Source: Bordetella parapertussis (GTDB taxonomy: Bacteria > Pseudomonadota > Gammaproteobacteria > Burkholderiales > Burkholderiaceae_B). Taken from it: 64,000 bases of DNA. A program made the translations under genes and the position numbers. Below, piece after piece: positions 16,769 through 25,461 of this stretch (its first letter is position 1; each line of letters opens with the position of its first letter). Under the pieces are notes generated by a model, which saw only the letters and a program-made list of their open reading frames with translations, was not told the origin of the DNA and made no database searches. The stretch is taken from positions 1-64,000 of the forward strand of contig CAMDFD010000004.1 in assembly GCA_945897365.1 (NCBI GenBank). Direction: 5' to 3'.

Positions 16769-17263
16769 ATGAAACAGTTTTTGTTTGCGTTAGAAAATCT
16801 GACGACCCGTTTCTCAACGCTGGTGGCCTGCTTAATGATGGCGCTTGCCGCTACGCTTGGCATGTTCCAAGTCATCATGCGGTTTGTGCTAGAAATCCCC
16901 GCTGAGTGGACAGAGGTACTCATTCGCTTCAGCCTGATCTGGATGGTCTTTATGGGGATTCCATTTGCCTTTAGAGCCGGGGCGATGGTCAGCGTTGATG
17001 TACTGGCACGCTGGGTCGGACCAATCGGCAAGCGCATTCTTTCATTTTGCACTTGCGTCGCGGCACTCATATTGGTGGTCACCATCATTTGGTGGGGCTG
17101 GGACTATGCGACACGTGGACGCATGCAAAGCGTGATTGGTCTCGAGGGGGTCACTATGTTTTGGGCTTATTTAGCCCTCCCCGTTGGTGGACTCTTCTGT
17201 ATCCCCGCGATTGTGGCGCAGTTTTTTGATCCTAAAAACAGTGAGTTAGAGGCCGCACAATGA
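16769..17263 (+). CDS. dctQ: TRAP transporter small membrane subunit DctQ
   Basis: A 164-residue protein with four membrane helices, as expected for DctQ. The RFVLEIPAEWTEVLIRFSLIWMVFMG region (about 35-60) contains the family EW-E motif at a helix start, followed by AFRAGAMVSVDVL. DctQ joins the membrane subunit DctM and helps couple to the receptor. The stop overlaps the dctM start by four bases (ATGA). Confidence 0.9.
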   Translation: MKQFLFALENLTTRFSTLVACLMMALAATLGMFQVIMRFVLEIPAEWTEVLIRFSLIWMVFMGIPFAFRAGAMVSVDVLARWVGPIGKRILSFCTCVAALILVVTIIWWGWDYATRGRMQSVIGLEGVTMFWAYLALPVGGLFCIPAIVAQFFDPKNSELEAAQ

Positions 17264-18534
17264 GCATCACTATGCTGATTACGATGATGCTGTGCTTTAC
17301 GCTGACGATCTCTGTGGCGGTATCGATCGGACTCGCAGCGATTTTGGGTATTCAGATCGCCAACATCAATATGTTGATTTCCGTCAAAGAGATGTTTAAC
17401 TCTTTGAACAAGTTTCCTTTAGCTGCGATTCCATTTTTTATTTTAGCCGGCAATCTCATGGAGACTGGTGGCATTTCGCGACGGCTCGTAGAGTTCGCAA
17501 AGAGCATTGTCGGGGGCGTACAAGGCGGCTTACCGATGACTTGCGTGCTGACCTGCATGATTTTTGCCGCGGTGTCGGGTTCGAGCGTAGCCACAACCTT
17601 TGCGATCGGAGCCATTTTGATTCCCGCTTTGATCAAACATGGTTATCCGACGAACTACGCGGCGGCTCTACAAGCCACAAGCGCAGAGCTAGGTGTCATT
17701 ATCCCCCCTTCTATTCCTCTGATTTTGTATGGTGTCGCTGCAGAGGTCTCGATCGGTGAGTTGTTCATCGCAGGATTTGGGCCTGGCATCTTTATCGGTG
17801 TATCACTAATACTCTTTGTCCACCTTTACTGTAGATGGAAGGGCTGGGGAAAGAACGACGGTGAGGGTCGACTCAGTGTGGGTCGTGCGACTGTTCAAGC
17901 TGCCTGGGCCTTATTCATGCCGGTCATCATCTTGGGTGGCATATATGGTGGTGTATTTACACCCACTGAAGCAGCCGCGGTCGCTGTCTTTTATGCGTTA
18001 TTCGTAGGCATGTTGGTGTATGGCGAAATCAAACCACGTCATTTATTCCCAATTCTTAAGAAGTCTGTCGTTTCAAGTGCAGTGATCATGTTCATCATCG
18101 CCAATGCAGGCTTATTCGCATTTTTATTAACGCGCGCAGGTGTCCCGACTGAAATTGGCAACTGGCTCAATAAGGTACTTGAATCGCCCGCCATGTTTTT
18201 ACTGGGCGTCAATATTGCCTTGTTTGTGATCGGCATGTTTATTGAAACAAGCGCTGCGATCCTTGTTTTGGCACCCATCTTGGTACCCGTCGCGATTCAC
18301 TTTGGTATCGACCCTGTCCACTTTGGTTTGATCATGGTCATCAACCTGGCCATGGGCATGATCACTCCTCCTTTCGGAGTCAACTTATTCGCAGCCTGTA
18401 CCATCGCACGTATTTCTCTCGATCAAATCGTGGGCCGACTGATTCCGTTTATTATCGTGATATTTTGTTGTCTGATGGTGGTCACTTATGTGCCCTCCAT
18501 ATCACTGACCTTGAGGGATTTGGTTTACAAGTGA
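17260..18534 (+). CDS. dctM: TRAP transporter large permease DctM
   Basis: A 424-residue permease with about twelve membrane segments. IPFFILAGNLMETGGISRRLVEFA (about 52-75), AVSGSSVATTFAIGAILIP, LGVIIPPSIPLILYG (about 146-160), GGVFTPTEAAAVAVFYAL and a C-terminal MGMITPPFGVNLF are DctM signatures; the two P-P-x-x-x-N/I repeats belong to the ion and substrate site. It uses the sodium gradient to import the acid delivered by DctP. It overlaps dctQ by four bases. Confidence 0.93.
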   Translation: MSITMLITMMLCFTLTISVAVSIGLAAILGIQIANINMLISVKEMFNSLNKFPLAAIPFFILAGNLMETGGISRRLVEFAKSIVGGVQGGLPMTCVLTCMIFAAVSGSSVATTFAIGAILIPALIKHGYPTNYAAALQATSAELGVIIPPSIPLILYGVAAEVSIGELFIAGFGPGIFIGVSLILFVHLYCRWKGWGKNDGEGRLSVGRATVQAAWALFMPVIILGGIYGGVFTPTEAAAVAVFYALFVGMLVYGEIKPRHLFPILKKSVVSSAVIMFIIANAGLFAFLLTRAGVPTEIGNWLNKVLESPAMFLLGVNIALFVIGMFIETSAAILVLAPILVPVAIHFGIDPVHFGLIMVINLAMGMITPPFGVNLFAACTIARISLDQIVGRLIPFIIVIFCCLMVVTYVPSISLTLRDLVYK

Positions 18535-18540
18535 ATTCGG

Positions 18541-18690
18541 TTAATTGCCAAGGTGGCCAATCCATCGTCTCAATTCGACGGCCGCGCCATCGGCCATCAT
18601 GTCACGCTCCAGCCGATAAGTGTCTCCGATATTGATATCGTTAAATAAGGGAGTCTGTGCAATGCAGCAACCCTACCATCTCAGTGTTCC
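18541..18690 (-). pseudogene. Unidentified C-terminal gene scrap
   Basis: On the minus strand a frame without a start reads CIAQTPLFNDINIGDTYRL, then ERDMMADGAAVELRRWIGHLGN and a stop at 18541. It is more GC-rich than the surroundings and looks like the end of a real protein that has lost the rest, but I do not recognise the family. Confidence 0.35.
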
Positions 18691-18701
18691 TATAAATTTT
18701 T

Positions 18702-18730
18702 AAACCCGCTAAGGCAGGTTTTTATTTATA
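18702..18730 (+). terminator. Weak terminator-like hairpin
   Basis: AAACCCGC and GGCAGGTTT form a short imperfect stem (18703-18721) followed by TTTTATTTAT. It lies about 170 bases after dctM and may end that operon. Confidence 0.4.
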
Positions 18731-18785
18731 CTTTTGAATGAGAGAATGTCTTACAAGTATTCACATCCGTTAGCTCGCTAGAGGG

Positions 18786-18911
18786 ATGCTGGCGGATTTA
18801 GTGATTTTGGATCGCAATCCTTTAAAAGTGATTCCAGACGATATTAAAAACATTCAAGTTCTTCAAACCATCAAGCATGGAAAACGCGTGTATGACAGCA
18901 AATCCAAATAA
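18786..18911 (+). pseudogene. C-terminal remnant of an amidohydrolase (YtcJ-like)
   Basis: Forty-one codons read MLADLVILDRNPLKVIPDDI, then KNIQVLQTIKHGKRVYDSKSK and TAA. This is the standard end of YtcJ-like amidohydrolases (ADLVVLD-NPL, then I--V--T---G--VY). The catalytic barrel is missing, so it is a remnant. Together with the scrap at 18541-18690 it marks a deletion site between the TRAP operon and the YcaO gene. The remaining 18912-19076 holds nothing I can name. Confidence 0.7.
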
Positions 18912-19076
18912 ATATCAAGGCAAGCTTTTTTATTGATGGATTTAAGTATCTAGCCTGATTACACTAAGCACTGCACTGCAGCAATGCCGTTCAATAATAG
19001 GTCATGACTCAGTAAAGCGAGGGTGATTCAATCCTTTGGCATTTTTATTTTGATGTAGTTTTCGGAATGTTTTTTT

Positions 19077-21269
19077 ATGGAAATTAAGGTCAACTTTCTC
19101 GATAAGCTACGTCTTGAAGCCAAGTTTGACGACTTTACGGTCATTGCCGACCAACCCATCCGCTACAAGGGGGATGGGTCGGCTCCGGGGCCCTTCGATT
19201 ACTTTCTTGCCTCATCGGCCTTATGTGCCGCTTATTTTGTAAAGCTGTATTGCGATACTCGCAATATCTCTACAGAAAATATTCGTCTCTCACAAAATAA
19301 TATTGTTGATCCAGAAAATCGTTATCAACAGCTTTTCAAAATTCAGGTGGAGCTACCTGAAGAGATCTCTGACCATGATCGTCAAGGCATTATTCGTTCG
19401 ATTGAACGCTGTACGGTTAAAAAAGTAGTACAGGCTGGACCAGAGTTTGTGATCGAACTCGTTAACAATCTCGATGCTGATGCGCAATCTTTGCTGACTC
19501 TCAAGTCAGACAACACTTCAAGCACCTTGATCGCAGGCAAAGACCTACCACTGGAACAAACGATTGCCAATATGTCAGGCTTGCTTGCAAATCTAGGCAT
19601 CAAAATTGAAATTGCTTCTTGGCGCAATCTCATTCCCAACGTCTGGTCCTTGCATATCCGCGATGCGCACTCCCCCATGTGCTTTACCAATGGAAAAGGC
19701 GCAACAAAAGAAAGCGCGCTGGCCTCAGCCCTGGGTGAGTATATTGAGCGACTCAGTAACAACCACTTCTATGCAGGAGCCTTTTGGGGCGAAGACCTTG
19801 CCAACGCAACGTTTGTTCATTACCCAAATGAGCGTTGGTTTAAATCAGGAAAGGCTGATGCGCTGCCCGCTGAAATTCTTGATGATTACTGTTTGGAAAT
19901 TTATAATCCCGATGGAGAATTGCGTGGCTCGCATTTGATTGACACCAATTCCGGCAATGTGCAGCGCGGTATCTGTTCGCTGCCCTATGTACGTCAGTCG
20001 GATGGACAGATCGTTTATTTTCCATCCAACTTGATTGAAAATCTCTATGTCAGTAATGGCATGAGTGCAGGTAATACGTTGGCCGAAGCCCAAGTCCAAT
20101 GCCTCTCGGAAATTTTCGAACGCGCAGTCAAGCGTGAAATTATAGAAAGTGAGATTGCCCTGCCAGACGTGCCTCTTGAGGTCCTTGCAAATTATCCGGG
20201 CATCTTGAAGGGTATTCGAGTACTTGAAGAACAAGGCTATCCGGTTTTGATCAAAGACGCCTCTCTAGGCGGAATCTATCCCGTGATGTGCGTGACCTTG
20301 ATGAACCCCCGCACAGGGGGTGTATTTGCCTCCTTTGGCGCGCACCCTAGCCTTGAGATCGCTCTTGAGCGAAGCTTGACGGAGTTGCTGCAAGGTCGCA
20401 GTTTCGAGGGCTTAAATGATTTACCTCCGCCCACTTTTGCCAGCGATGTCGTCACAGAGCCCCACAATTTTGTTGAGCATTTTATCGACTCTAGTGGCAT
20501 TGTGTCTTGGCGTTTTTTTAGTGCAAAGTCAAAATACGAATTTGTCGAATGGGATTTCTCTGGACAGGGTGAGTACTCCAACACCGAGGAAGCAACCGCT
20601 CTGTTTGGTATCCTCGAGGCAATGGGCAAAGAAGTCTATACGGCCTCCTATGATCAGCTGGGAGCTATTGCCTGCCGGATTTTGGTGCCGGGTTATTCAG
20701 AGGTGTATCCAATTGAGGACCTTGCTTGGGATAATACCAACAAGGCATTGTTATTCCGTGCGGATATTTTGAATCTGCACAAACTTAGTGACAAGAGTCT
20801 CCGCGCGCTACTTGTGCGTTTTGAGAATAACGACTTAGATGATTATGGCGATATCGCGACGCTGATTGGCATTGAGTTTGATGAAAATACGCCTTGGGGT
20901 CAACTCACTGTGCTTGAGTTGAGGCTCTTAATTCAACTCGCCTTACAGAACTTTGAACAAGCGCAAGAATTAGTGGGTGCCTTTTTGCAATATAACGACA
21001 ACACCATCGAACGAAGATTGTTTTATCAAGCACTCGATGCCGTACTAGAGATCGAAATTGATGACGAACTCGCAGTTGAAGATTTCATCGTGAATTTACG
21101 TCGCATGTTTGGCGATGTGCGAATGAATGCCGTGCTGGGCTCGATGGACGGTAGTGTGAGATTCTATGGACTCACACCGACTAACCTAAAACTAGAAGGG
21201 CTCGACAGGCATCATCGCTTGATGGATAGCTATAGGAAACTGCATGTGGCGCGATCAAAGTATTCCTAG
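19077..21269 (+). CDS. OsmC-YcaO fusion protein
   Basis: A 730-residue protein. Residues 1 to about 150 are an OsmC-like domain, with FLASSALCAAYFVKLYC around 44-60 holding a Cys. From about 165 to 560 it is a YcaO domain, with the ATP/Mg-binding helices ESALASALGEYIERLSNN (about 211-228) and EAQVQCLSEIFERAVKREI (about 339-357). The rest is a helical, TPR-like tail. This matches the known OsmC/YcaO architecture of proteobacteria. YcaO enzymes phosphorylate backbone amides (azoline, amidine or thioamide formation); E. coli YcaO is linked to RimO-dependent methylthiolation of ribosomal protein S12. The C-terminus is not Pro-rich, unlike cyclodehydratases, and no precursor peptide is adjacent. 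Confidence 0.9.
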   Translation: MEIKVNFLDKLRLEAKFDDFTVIADQPIRYKGDGSAPGPFDYFLASSALCAAYFVKLYCDTRNISTENIRLSQNNIVDPENRYQQLFKIQVELPEEISDHDRQGIIRSIERCTVKKVVQAGPEFVIELVNNLDADAQSLLTLKSDNTSSTLIAGKDLPLEQTIANMSGLLANLGIKIEIASWRNLIPNVWSLHIRDAHSPMCFTNGKGATKESALASALGEYIERLSNNHFYAGAFWGEDLANATFVHYPNERWFKSGKADALPAEILDDYCLEIYNPDGELRGSHLIDTNSGNVQRGICSLPYVRQSDGQIVYFPSNLIENLYVSNGMSAGNTLAEAQVQCLSEIFERAVKREIIESEIALPDVPLEVLANYPGILKGIRVLEEQGYPVLIKDASLGGIYPVMCVTLMNPRTGGVFASFGAHPSLEIALERSLTELLQGRSFEGLNDLPPPTFASDVVTEPHNFVEHFIDSSGIVSWRFFSAKSKYEFVEWDFSGQGEYSNTEEATALFGILEAMGKEVYTASYDQLGAIACRILVPGYSEVYPIEDLAWDNTNKALLFRADILNLHKLSDKSLRALLVRFENNDLDDYGDIATLIGIEFDENTPWGQLTVLELRLLIQLALQNFEQAQELVGAFLQYNDNTIERRLFYQALDAVLEIEIDDELAVEDFIVNLRRMFGDVRMNAVLGSMDGSVRFYGLTPTNLKLEGLDRHHRLMDSYRKLHVARSKYS

Positions 21270-21351
21270 TGCCACCTCTTTACTAAACAGTCTTAAACCC
21301 GCCATCACTTAACAGATTTTAATGCCTTTAATCAACAAATTGGAGTGCCTT

Positions 21352-22446
21352 ATGTCACGTCGTCAGTTTCTTAAAGCATCAACACTCGTCGCACCTGTCC
21401 TGGCGAGTACTTCCTATTTAGCGACTAGCACAGCACAAGCTCAATCCCCAGGCGCATCTGACTTCGCACAAAAAGCGAACGCGATCTCTGAAAAACTATT
21501 TGCTAATGACGGACTAGCGATTCCAATTGCGACGACTCCAACGATCTCACCTCTTGCAAAAGGGCTTGATCGAACCATGGTTCTTGGCGGTGGGGGTGAA
21601 TACTATATCGCCTGGTATTGTGGCTTTTTTCATGGTTTGCTAGAAGCCGGTTTAGATATGGCCAAACTTCCAGAGATGGTCGTTGGCACGTCGGCAGGCT
21701 CCTACATGGGATCCTCGCTGTTGTCCGGACATTTCTTGCGTTTTCGCTCAGAGATGGAGTTTTTTGGTGAGTTTCCGAAAATTTTCTCCAAACTCGCGCC
21801 TGTGAGCAACCCTAATATCAGCCAACAACGGGCCATGGAAATTAACATGGCCGCCACCGATGGCAGCATTGAAACTCTCAAGACTCTGGGTCGTGCTGCA
21901 CTTGCCGCGAATAATCACCTGAATGGTACGCGCTTGGAAACCCTTGCTGCCTTACTGACTGGCGATAGCAAAACTGGGTGGCCTGCCGCCAATATGCATA
22001 CCACTGCGATCGACTGCTATACCGGTCAGCGTTTGGTGGTCAGCCAAACAACTGCCAGAAAAAATGGAATCCCTCTGGCGCAAGCTGCCGCCGCGAGCAG
22101 CTCACTGCCTGGTATTGCTGGACCCACCCTCCTTGGCCAGCGCTATGCGATGGATGGCGGCATGTGCTCCAACCCAGCACATGTAGACTTAGTTGCCGGC
22201 TCAAAGCGAGCACTGATCATTACACTGACAGACGGCGTCACAGGGGCGATTCTGACCAAAATCCCTCACCCCATTGCACAAAATATCAAAGATATTCAAG
22301 CTACAGGCACAAAGACGAAGTGGATCGTAGCTGGCACGCCGCCAGGTATCAGCCTGACCGATCCTCGACAAATTGCGCCAGCAATCAAGGCGGGCTATGA
22401 CCGCTCAAAGCTAGAGGCTTCCGCGCTCAAAGATTTCTGGGCTTAG
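21352..22446 (+). CDS. Tat-exported patatin-like phospholipase
   Basis: A 364-residue protein that starts MSRRQFLKAS, a full twin-arginine motif, followed by a hydrophobic region and a cleavage site near TAQAQ. ATG 21352 is chosen over 21322 because GGAG precedes it and the Tat motif is then at the terminus. Patatin features are the Gly-rich oxyanion loop VLGGGGEYYIAWYCGFFHGL (about 81-100), the nucleophile elbow VVGTSAGSY (about 112-120, Ser in GTSAG) and the Asp in the MDGGMCSNP dyad motif (about 268-276). It is likely a periplasmic lipid acyl hydrolase. Its neighbours give no pathway link. Confidence 0.85.
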   Translation: MSRRQFLKASTLVAPVLASTSYLATSTAQAQSPGASDFAQKANAISEKLFANDGLAIPIATTPTISPLAKGLDRTMVLGGGGEYYIAWYCGFFHGLLEAGLDMAKLPEMVVGTSAGSYMGSSLLSGHFLRFRSEMEFFGEFPKIFSKLAPVSNPNISQQRAMEINMAATDGSIETLKTLGRAALAANNHLNGTRLETLAALLTGDSKTGWPAANMHTTAIDCYTGQRLVVSQTTARKNGIPLAQAAAASSSLPGIAGPTLLGQRYAMDGGMCSNPAHVDLVAGSKRALIITLTDGVTGAILTKIPHPIAQNIKDIQATGTKTKWIVAGTPPGISLTDPRQIAPAIKAGYDRSKLEASALKDFWA

Positions 22447-22528
22447 CCTGTAGGAATGAATCCTCACCCGCCATGCTCATTTCAGGTAAATGCTATTGTA
22501 TGAATCGATACTTATAAAGTGATTTCAC

Positions 22529-23110
22529 ATGACTGAGCCAACGCCAAAAAAAATGATCGTTGCCATTACCGGTGCATCTGGCACAATCTATGGCATTCGA
22601 TTGCTGGAAGCACTATCTAGTAGTGGCATAGAAACACATCTCATCATGAGTGACTCTGCAAAGATCACAATGGCCATGGAGACCACCTTTACGCCCAGTT
22701 ACGTTGAGTCCTTGGCCACCGAAGTTCACTCAGCCAAAAATGTTGGGGCCTCTATTGCCTCAGGATCCTTTCGAACCTTGGGAATGGTTGTTGCCCCTTG
22801 CTCTGTTCACACGATGTCAGATATTGCCTGGGGATCCACATCAAATTTGATCACTAGAGCTGCGGATGTTGTTTTAAAAGAGCGTCGTAGACTGATACTA
22901 CTTTTTAGAGAAACACCGCTGCATGCCGGGCATATCAAAACGATGGCGCAAGTCACCGAGAATGGTGCGATTGTGATGCCCCCTGTGCCAGCGCTTTATA
23001 CAAATCCAAAAAGTATTGACGATATTATCAACCATACTGTTGGGCGCGTGCTTGACCTGTTTGACTTAGATAATGACCTAGTCAAGCGGTGGAACGGCAT
23101 AGGAAAATAG
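22529..23110 (+). CDS. ubiX: Flavin prenyltransferase UbiX
   Basis: A 193-residue full-length UbiX/Pad1 protein. AITGASGTIYGIRLLEAL (12-29) is the FMN-binding start, MVVAPCSVHTMSDIAWG (about 89-105) and ERRRLILLFRETPLH (about 117-131) are family signatures, and GAIVMPPVPALY follows. It attaches dimethylallyl phosphate to FMN, making the prenylated cofactor for UbiD-family decarboxylases. No ubiD gene lies in the window, so it serves a decarboxylase elsewhere. The DUF4936 gene follows with a one-base gap. Confidence 0.92.
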   Translation: MTEPTPKKMIVAITGASGTIYGIRLLEALSSSGIETHLIMSDSAKITMAMETTFTPSYVESLATEVHSAKNVGASIASGSFRTLGMVVAPCSVHTMSDIAWGSTSNLITRAADVVLKERRRLILLFRETPLHAGHIKTMAQVTENGAIVMPPVPALYTNPKSIDDIINHTVGRVLDLFDLDNDLVKRWNGIGK

Positions 23111-23111
23111 C

Positions 23112-23390
23112 ATGCAGTTATTTGTGTACTACAAATTTATACCCCAAGACTTTCCACATCTACATGCTGCAATCATTCAACTTCAGTTAAATGTCTCAAG
23201 CCATTTTCCTGGACTGAAATATCGATTATCTAAGCGACCGACCTTGGATGATCAAGGTCGCGAGACTTGGATGGAGCAGTATGATTTTTTTCATGAACTA
23301 TTCGATCCGCTGATGCTTCAACTCAATGAAGAAATAGCAAAGATTGGATCTGTACCTCAAAGGGCAAATGAAGTTTTTATTGATCAGTAA
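23112..23390 (+). CDS. DUF4936 family protein
   Basis: A 92-residue protein beginning MQLFVYYKF, with PGLKYRLSKRPTLDDQGRETWMEQYDF in the centre, which I recognise as DUF4936, a small ferredoxin-like family of betaproteobacteria often coded next to ubiX or related genes. It starts directly after the ubiX stop, so the two are co-transcribed. Function unknown. Confidence 0.75.
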   Translation: MQLFVYYKFIPQDFPHLHAAIIQLQLNVSSHFPGLKYRLSKRPTLDDQGRETWMEQYDFFHELFDPLMLQLNEEIAKIGSVPQRANEVFIDQ

Positions 23391-23422
23391 ATACAAGTAC
23401 GTTTAATAAAATATTGTCATGG

Positions 23423-23914
23423 TCAACTTCGTGTGAGTGCCTTGATTGCCTTTATCCCACTTTCTGAATGCCCATATTGCTCGAGTAACTCTTGCGCTTG
23501 AGCGATTTCAAATTCACTAAATAAAAAGCCGGGTGCCACAGCACAACTCACCAAGCAAAAACCGTTTTCATTTAGAGGTTTTGCTGCAAACCAAGTGTTT
23601 GCTGGAATAGTCGCCTGAAGATTCATGGACTCTATGCCGATCTGAATCGTTTGTAATGCGCCGTGCTCATCAAAATAATAAACAAGTAGATCGCAACCTA
23701 GATGATAAAACCAACTTTCATCTGACTGGATACGATGCCATGCTGAAAAATCACGGCCAGATAAAAGGTAGTAAATCGTGGTGTAGGCGCTTTTATCCTC
23801 GAGAGTGTCAAAGTCCTTAATCTTTTTATTTGATCGATGCATTTCTCTGTAAAAACCCCCCTCTGGATGAGGCTGCAATTCAAGAGTCTCGATCAGTCTG
23901 TTTATTTCATTCAT
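23423..23914 (-). CDS. DUF985 cupin family protein
   Basis: A 163-residue protein with the DUF985 text LELQPHPEGGFYREMHRS near the N-terminus, TTIYYLLSGRDFSAWHRIQSDESWFYHLG in the centre (His and Glu of the cupin site) and CAVAPGFLFSEFEIA near the end. This family binds a small ligand in a beta-barrel; no reaction is established. It lies convergent to the ubiX/DUF4936 pair and divergent from the polyphosphate enzyme. Confidence 0.85.
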   Translation of the reverse strand: MNEINRLIETLELQPHPEGGFYREMHRSNKKIKDFDTLEDKSAYTTIYYLLSGRDFSAWHRIQSDESWFYHLGCDLLVYYFDEHGALQTIQIGIESMNLQATIPANTWFAAKPLNENGFCLVSCAVAPGFLFSEFEIAQAQELLEQYGHSESGIKAIKALTRS

Positions 23915-23970
23915 GATTTCTGTATAGATCGCATAAGATAGCTTATTGTGATGTAAAACAAGGAAGCCTG

Positions 23971-25461
23971 ATGAGCAGCATGTTCGATGAAGCCGAGCAG
24001 GATCCGAAACTCTCGGTTGAAGAGTTTGCGCATCTCGAAGAGCCTCTGCGGATTAGACTGCTGAATGAGCAGTATAGACATCTCAAACTCAAAGATCGCT
24101 CACTTGTGATTGTAGTCGCTGGCATTGATGGTGCAGGCAAAGGCGCTACGATCAATCTGCTCAATGAGTGGCTAGATCCAAGGCATGTTCGAACGCTCGC
24201 CTTTAGCAAGCCCTCTAAAGAAGAAAAGGCCTATCCCCCACAAAGAAGATTGTGGTTAGGTCTCCCACCCAAAGGCTCTGTGGGCATTATGTTTGGGGCT
24301 GCTTACATGCCTCTTTTGAAGGAAATTAGTCGAAATAAAGCGAATCCAGACAAAATCGAGTCCATCATAAGGGAGATTCGAAAGTTTGAGGACACCCTCA
24401 TTGCAAATGATGTACAAATCATCAAATTATGGTTTCACCTTTCCAGAGATGCTCAACGCATACGCACCGAACAACTCTTAGCGAATGCCTCTACCGCATG
24501 GCAAGTGGGAAAAAGTGACCATAAAGTTTTCAAGCATTTTGACCGTGCAAAACAAGCAGGTCAGCGCATCATAGAGTCGACGGATGCCGCACACTCGCCG
24601 TGGATCATCATCCCAAGCGCTGACGACAATATGCGCATCGTCAGAACAGCACAAGCGGTATTGAATGCCTTTACTCAACGCAGCATCAAAGTCCCCCCCT
24701 CACATAATCCGGCCGCAACACCTCAACAGACTCGAATACGTCACCGCTTAGATAAGTTAGACTTTGAAGCCAATGTCAGCAAAGAAGTGTACGAGCAAGA
24801 ATTGTTGCAATGGCAAAATCGCCTTGCAAATGCTGTGCGCGACAAGAGTTTTAATAAAAAATCGCTTGTCTTAGTATTTGAGGGACAAGATGCTGCGGGC
24901 AAAGGTGGTGCGATTCGACGCGTCACGCATGCCCTAGATGCCCGGCAATACCGATCCGTATCCATTGCTGCGCCCCGCCCTTTTGAAATGGATCGACCCT
25001 ACCTTTGGCGCTTTTGGCGAAATGTACCCAGCCGCGGAAGAATCACGATTTTCGATCGCTCTTGGTATGGGCGTGTCCTAGTCGAACGCGTCGAAGGATA
25101 TGCGAAACGCTCGGCTTGGCAGCGAGCCTTTCATGAAATCAATGAGTTCGAACAGAAACTCGTCCACCATGGCACGCTCTTATTGAAATTCTGGTTAGCG
25201 ATCACGCCAGAGGAACAACTCCTCCGGTTCAAGTCCCGTGAGCACTCACCATTTAAAAAATTTAAGATCACACCCGAGGACTGGCGCAATCGACGTCAAT
25301 GGCAGGTTTACGCCAAAGCTGCCGAGGAAATGTTTGCGAAAACGGACACGCTCGAGGCGCCTTGGCATATATTGTCTGCAAATGACAAACGGCATGCTAG
25401 GTTAGAGGTTATTAAACGCATCACACTTGCTGTTGAAAGCAAAGATCAGATCAAAATCTAA
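23971..25461 (+). CDS. pap: Polyphosphate:AMP phosphotransferase (two PPK2 domains)
   Basis: A 496-residue protein with two PPK2 domains, residues about 15-245 and 270-490. Each has a P-loop: AGIDGAGKGA near 50 and EGQDAAGKGGAIRR near 306. The second also has the lid/Walker B text DRSWYGRVLVERVEGY (about 364-379). Two-domain PPK2 proteins (PPK2-II, PAP) make ADP from AMP with polyphosphate as donor, linking polyphosphate stores to adenylate recycling. Length and layout match the family. The stop overlaps the convergent outer-membrane gene by 11 bases. Confidence 0.92.
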   Translation: MSSMFDEAEQDPKLSVEEFAHLEEPLRIRLLNEQYRHLKLKDRSLVIVVAGIDGAGKGATINLLNEWLDPRHVRTLAFSKPSKEEKAYPPQRRLWLGLPPKGSVGIMFGAAYMPLLKEISRNKANPDKIESIIREIRKFEDTLIANDVQIIKLWFHLSRDAQRIRTEQLLANASTAWQVGKSDHKVFKHFDRAKQAGQRIIESTDAAHSPWIIIPSADDNMRIVRTAQAVLNAFTQRSIKVPPSHNPAATPQQTRIRHRLDKLDFEANVSKEVYEQELLQWQNRLANAVRDKSFNKKSLVLVFEGQDAAGKGGAIRRVTHALDARQYRSVSIAAPRPFEMDRPYLWRFWRNVPSRGRITIFDRSWYGRVLVERVEGYAKRSAWQRAFHEINEFEQKLVHHGTLLLKFWLAITPEEQLLRFKSREHSPFKKFKITPEDWRNRRQWQVYAKAAEEMFAKTDTLEAPWHILSANDKRHARLEVIKRITLAVESKDQIKI

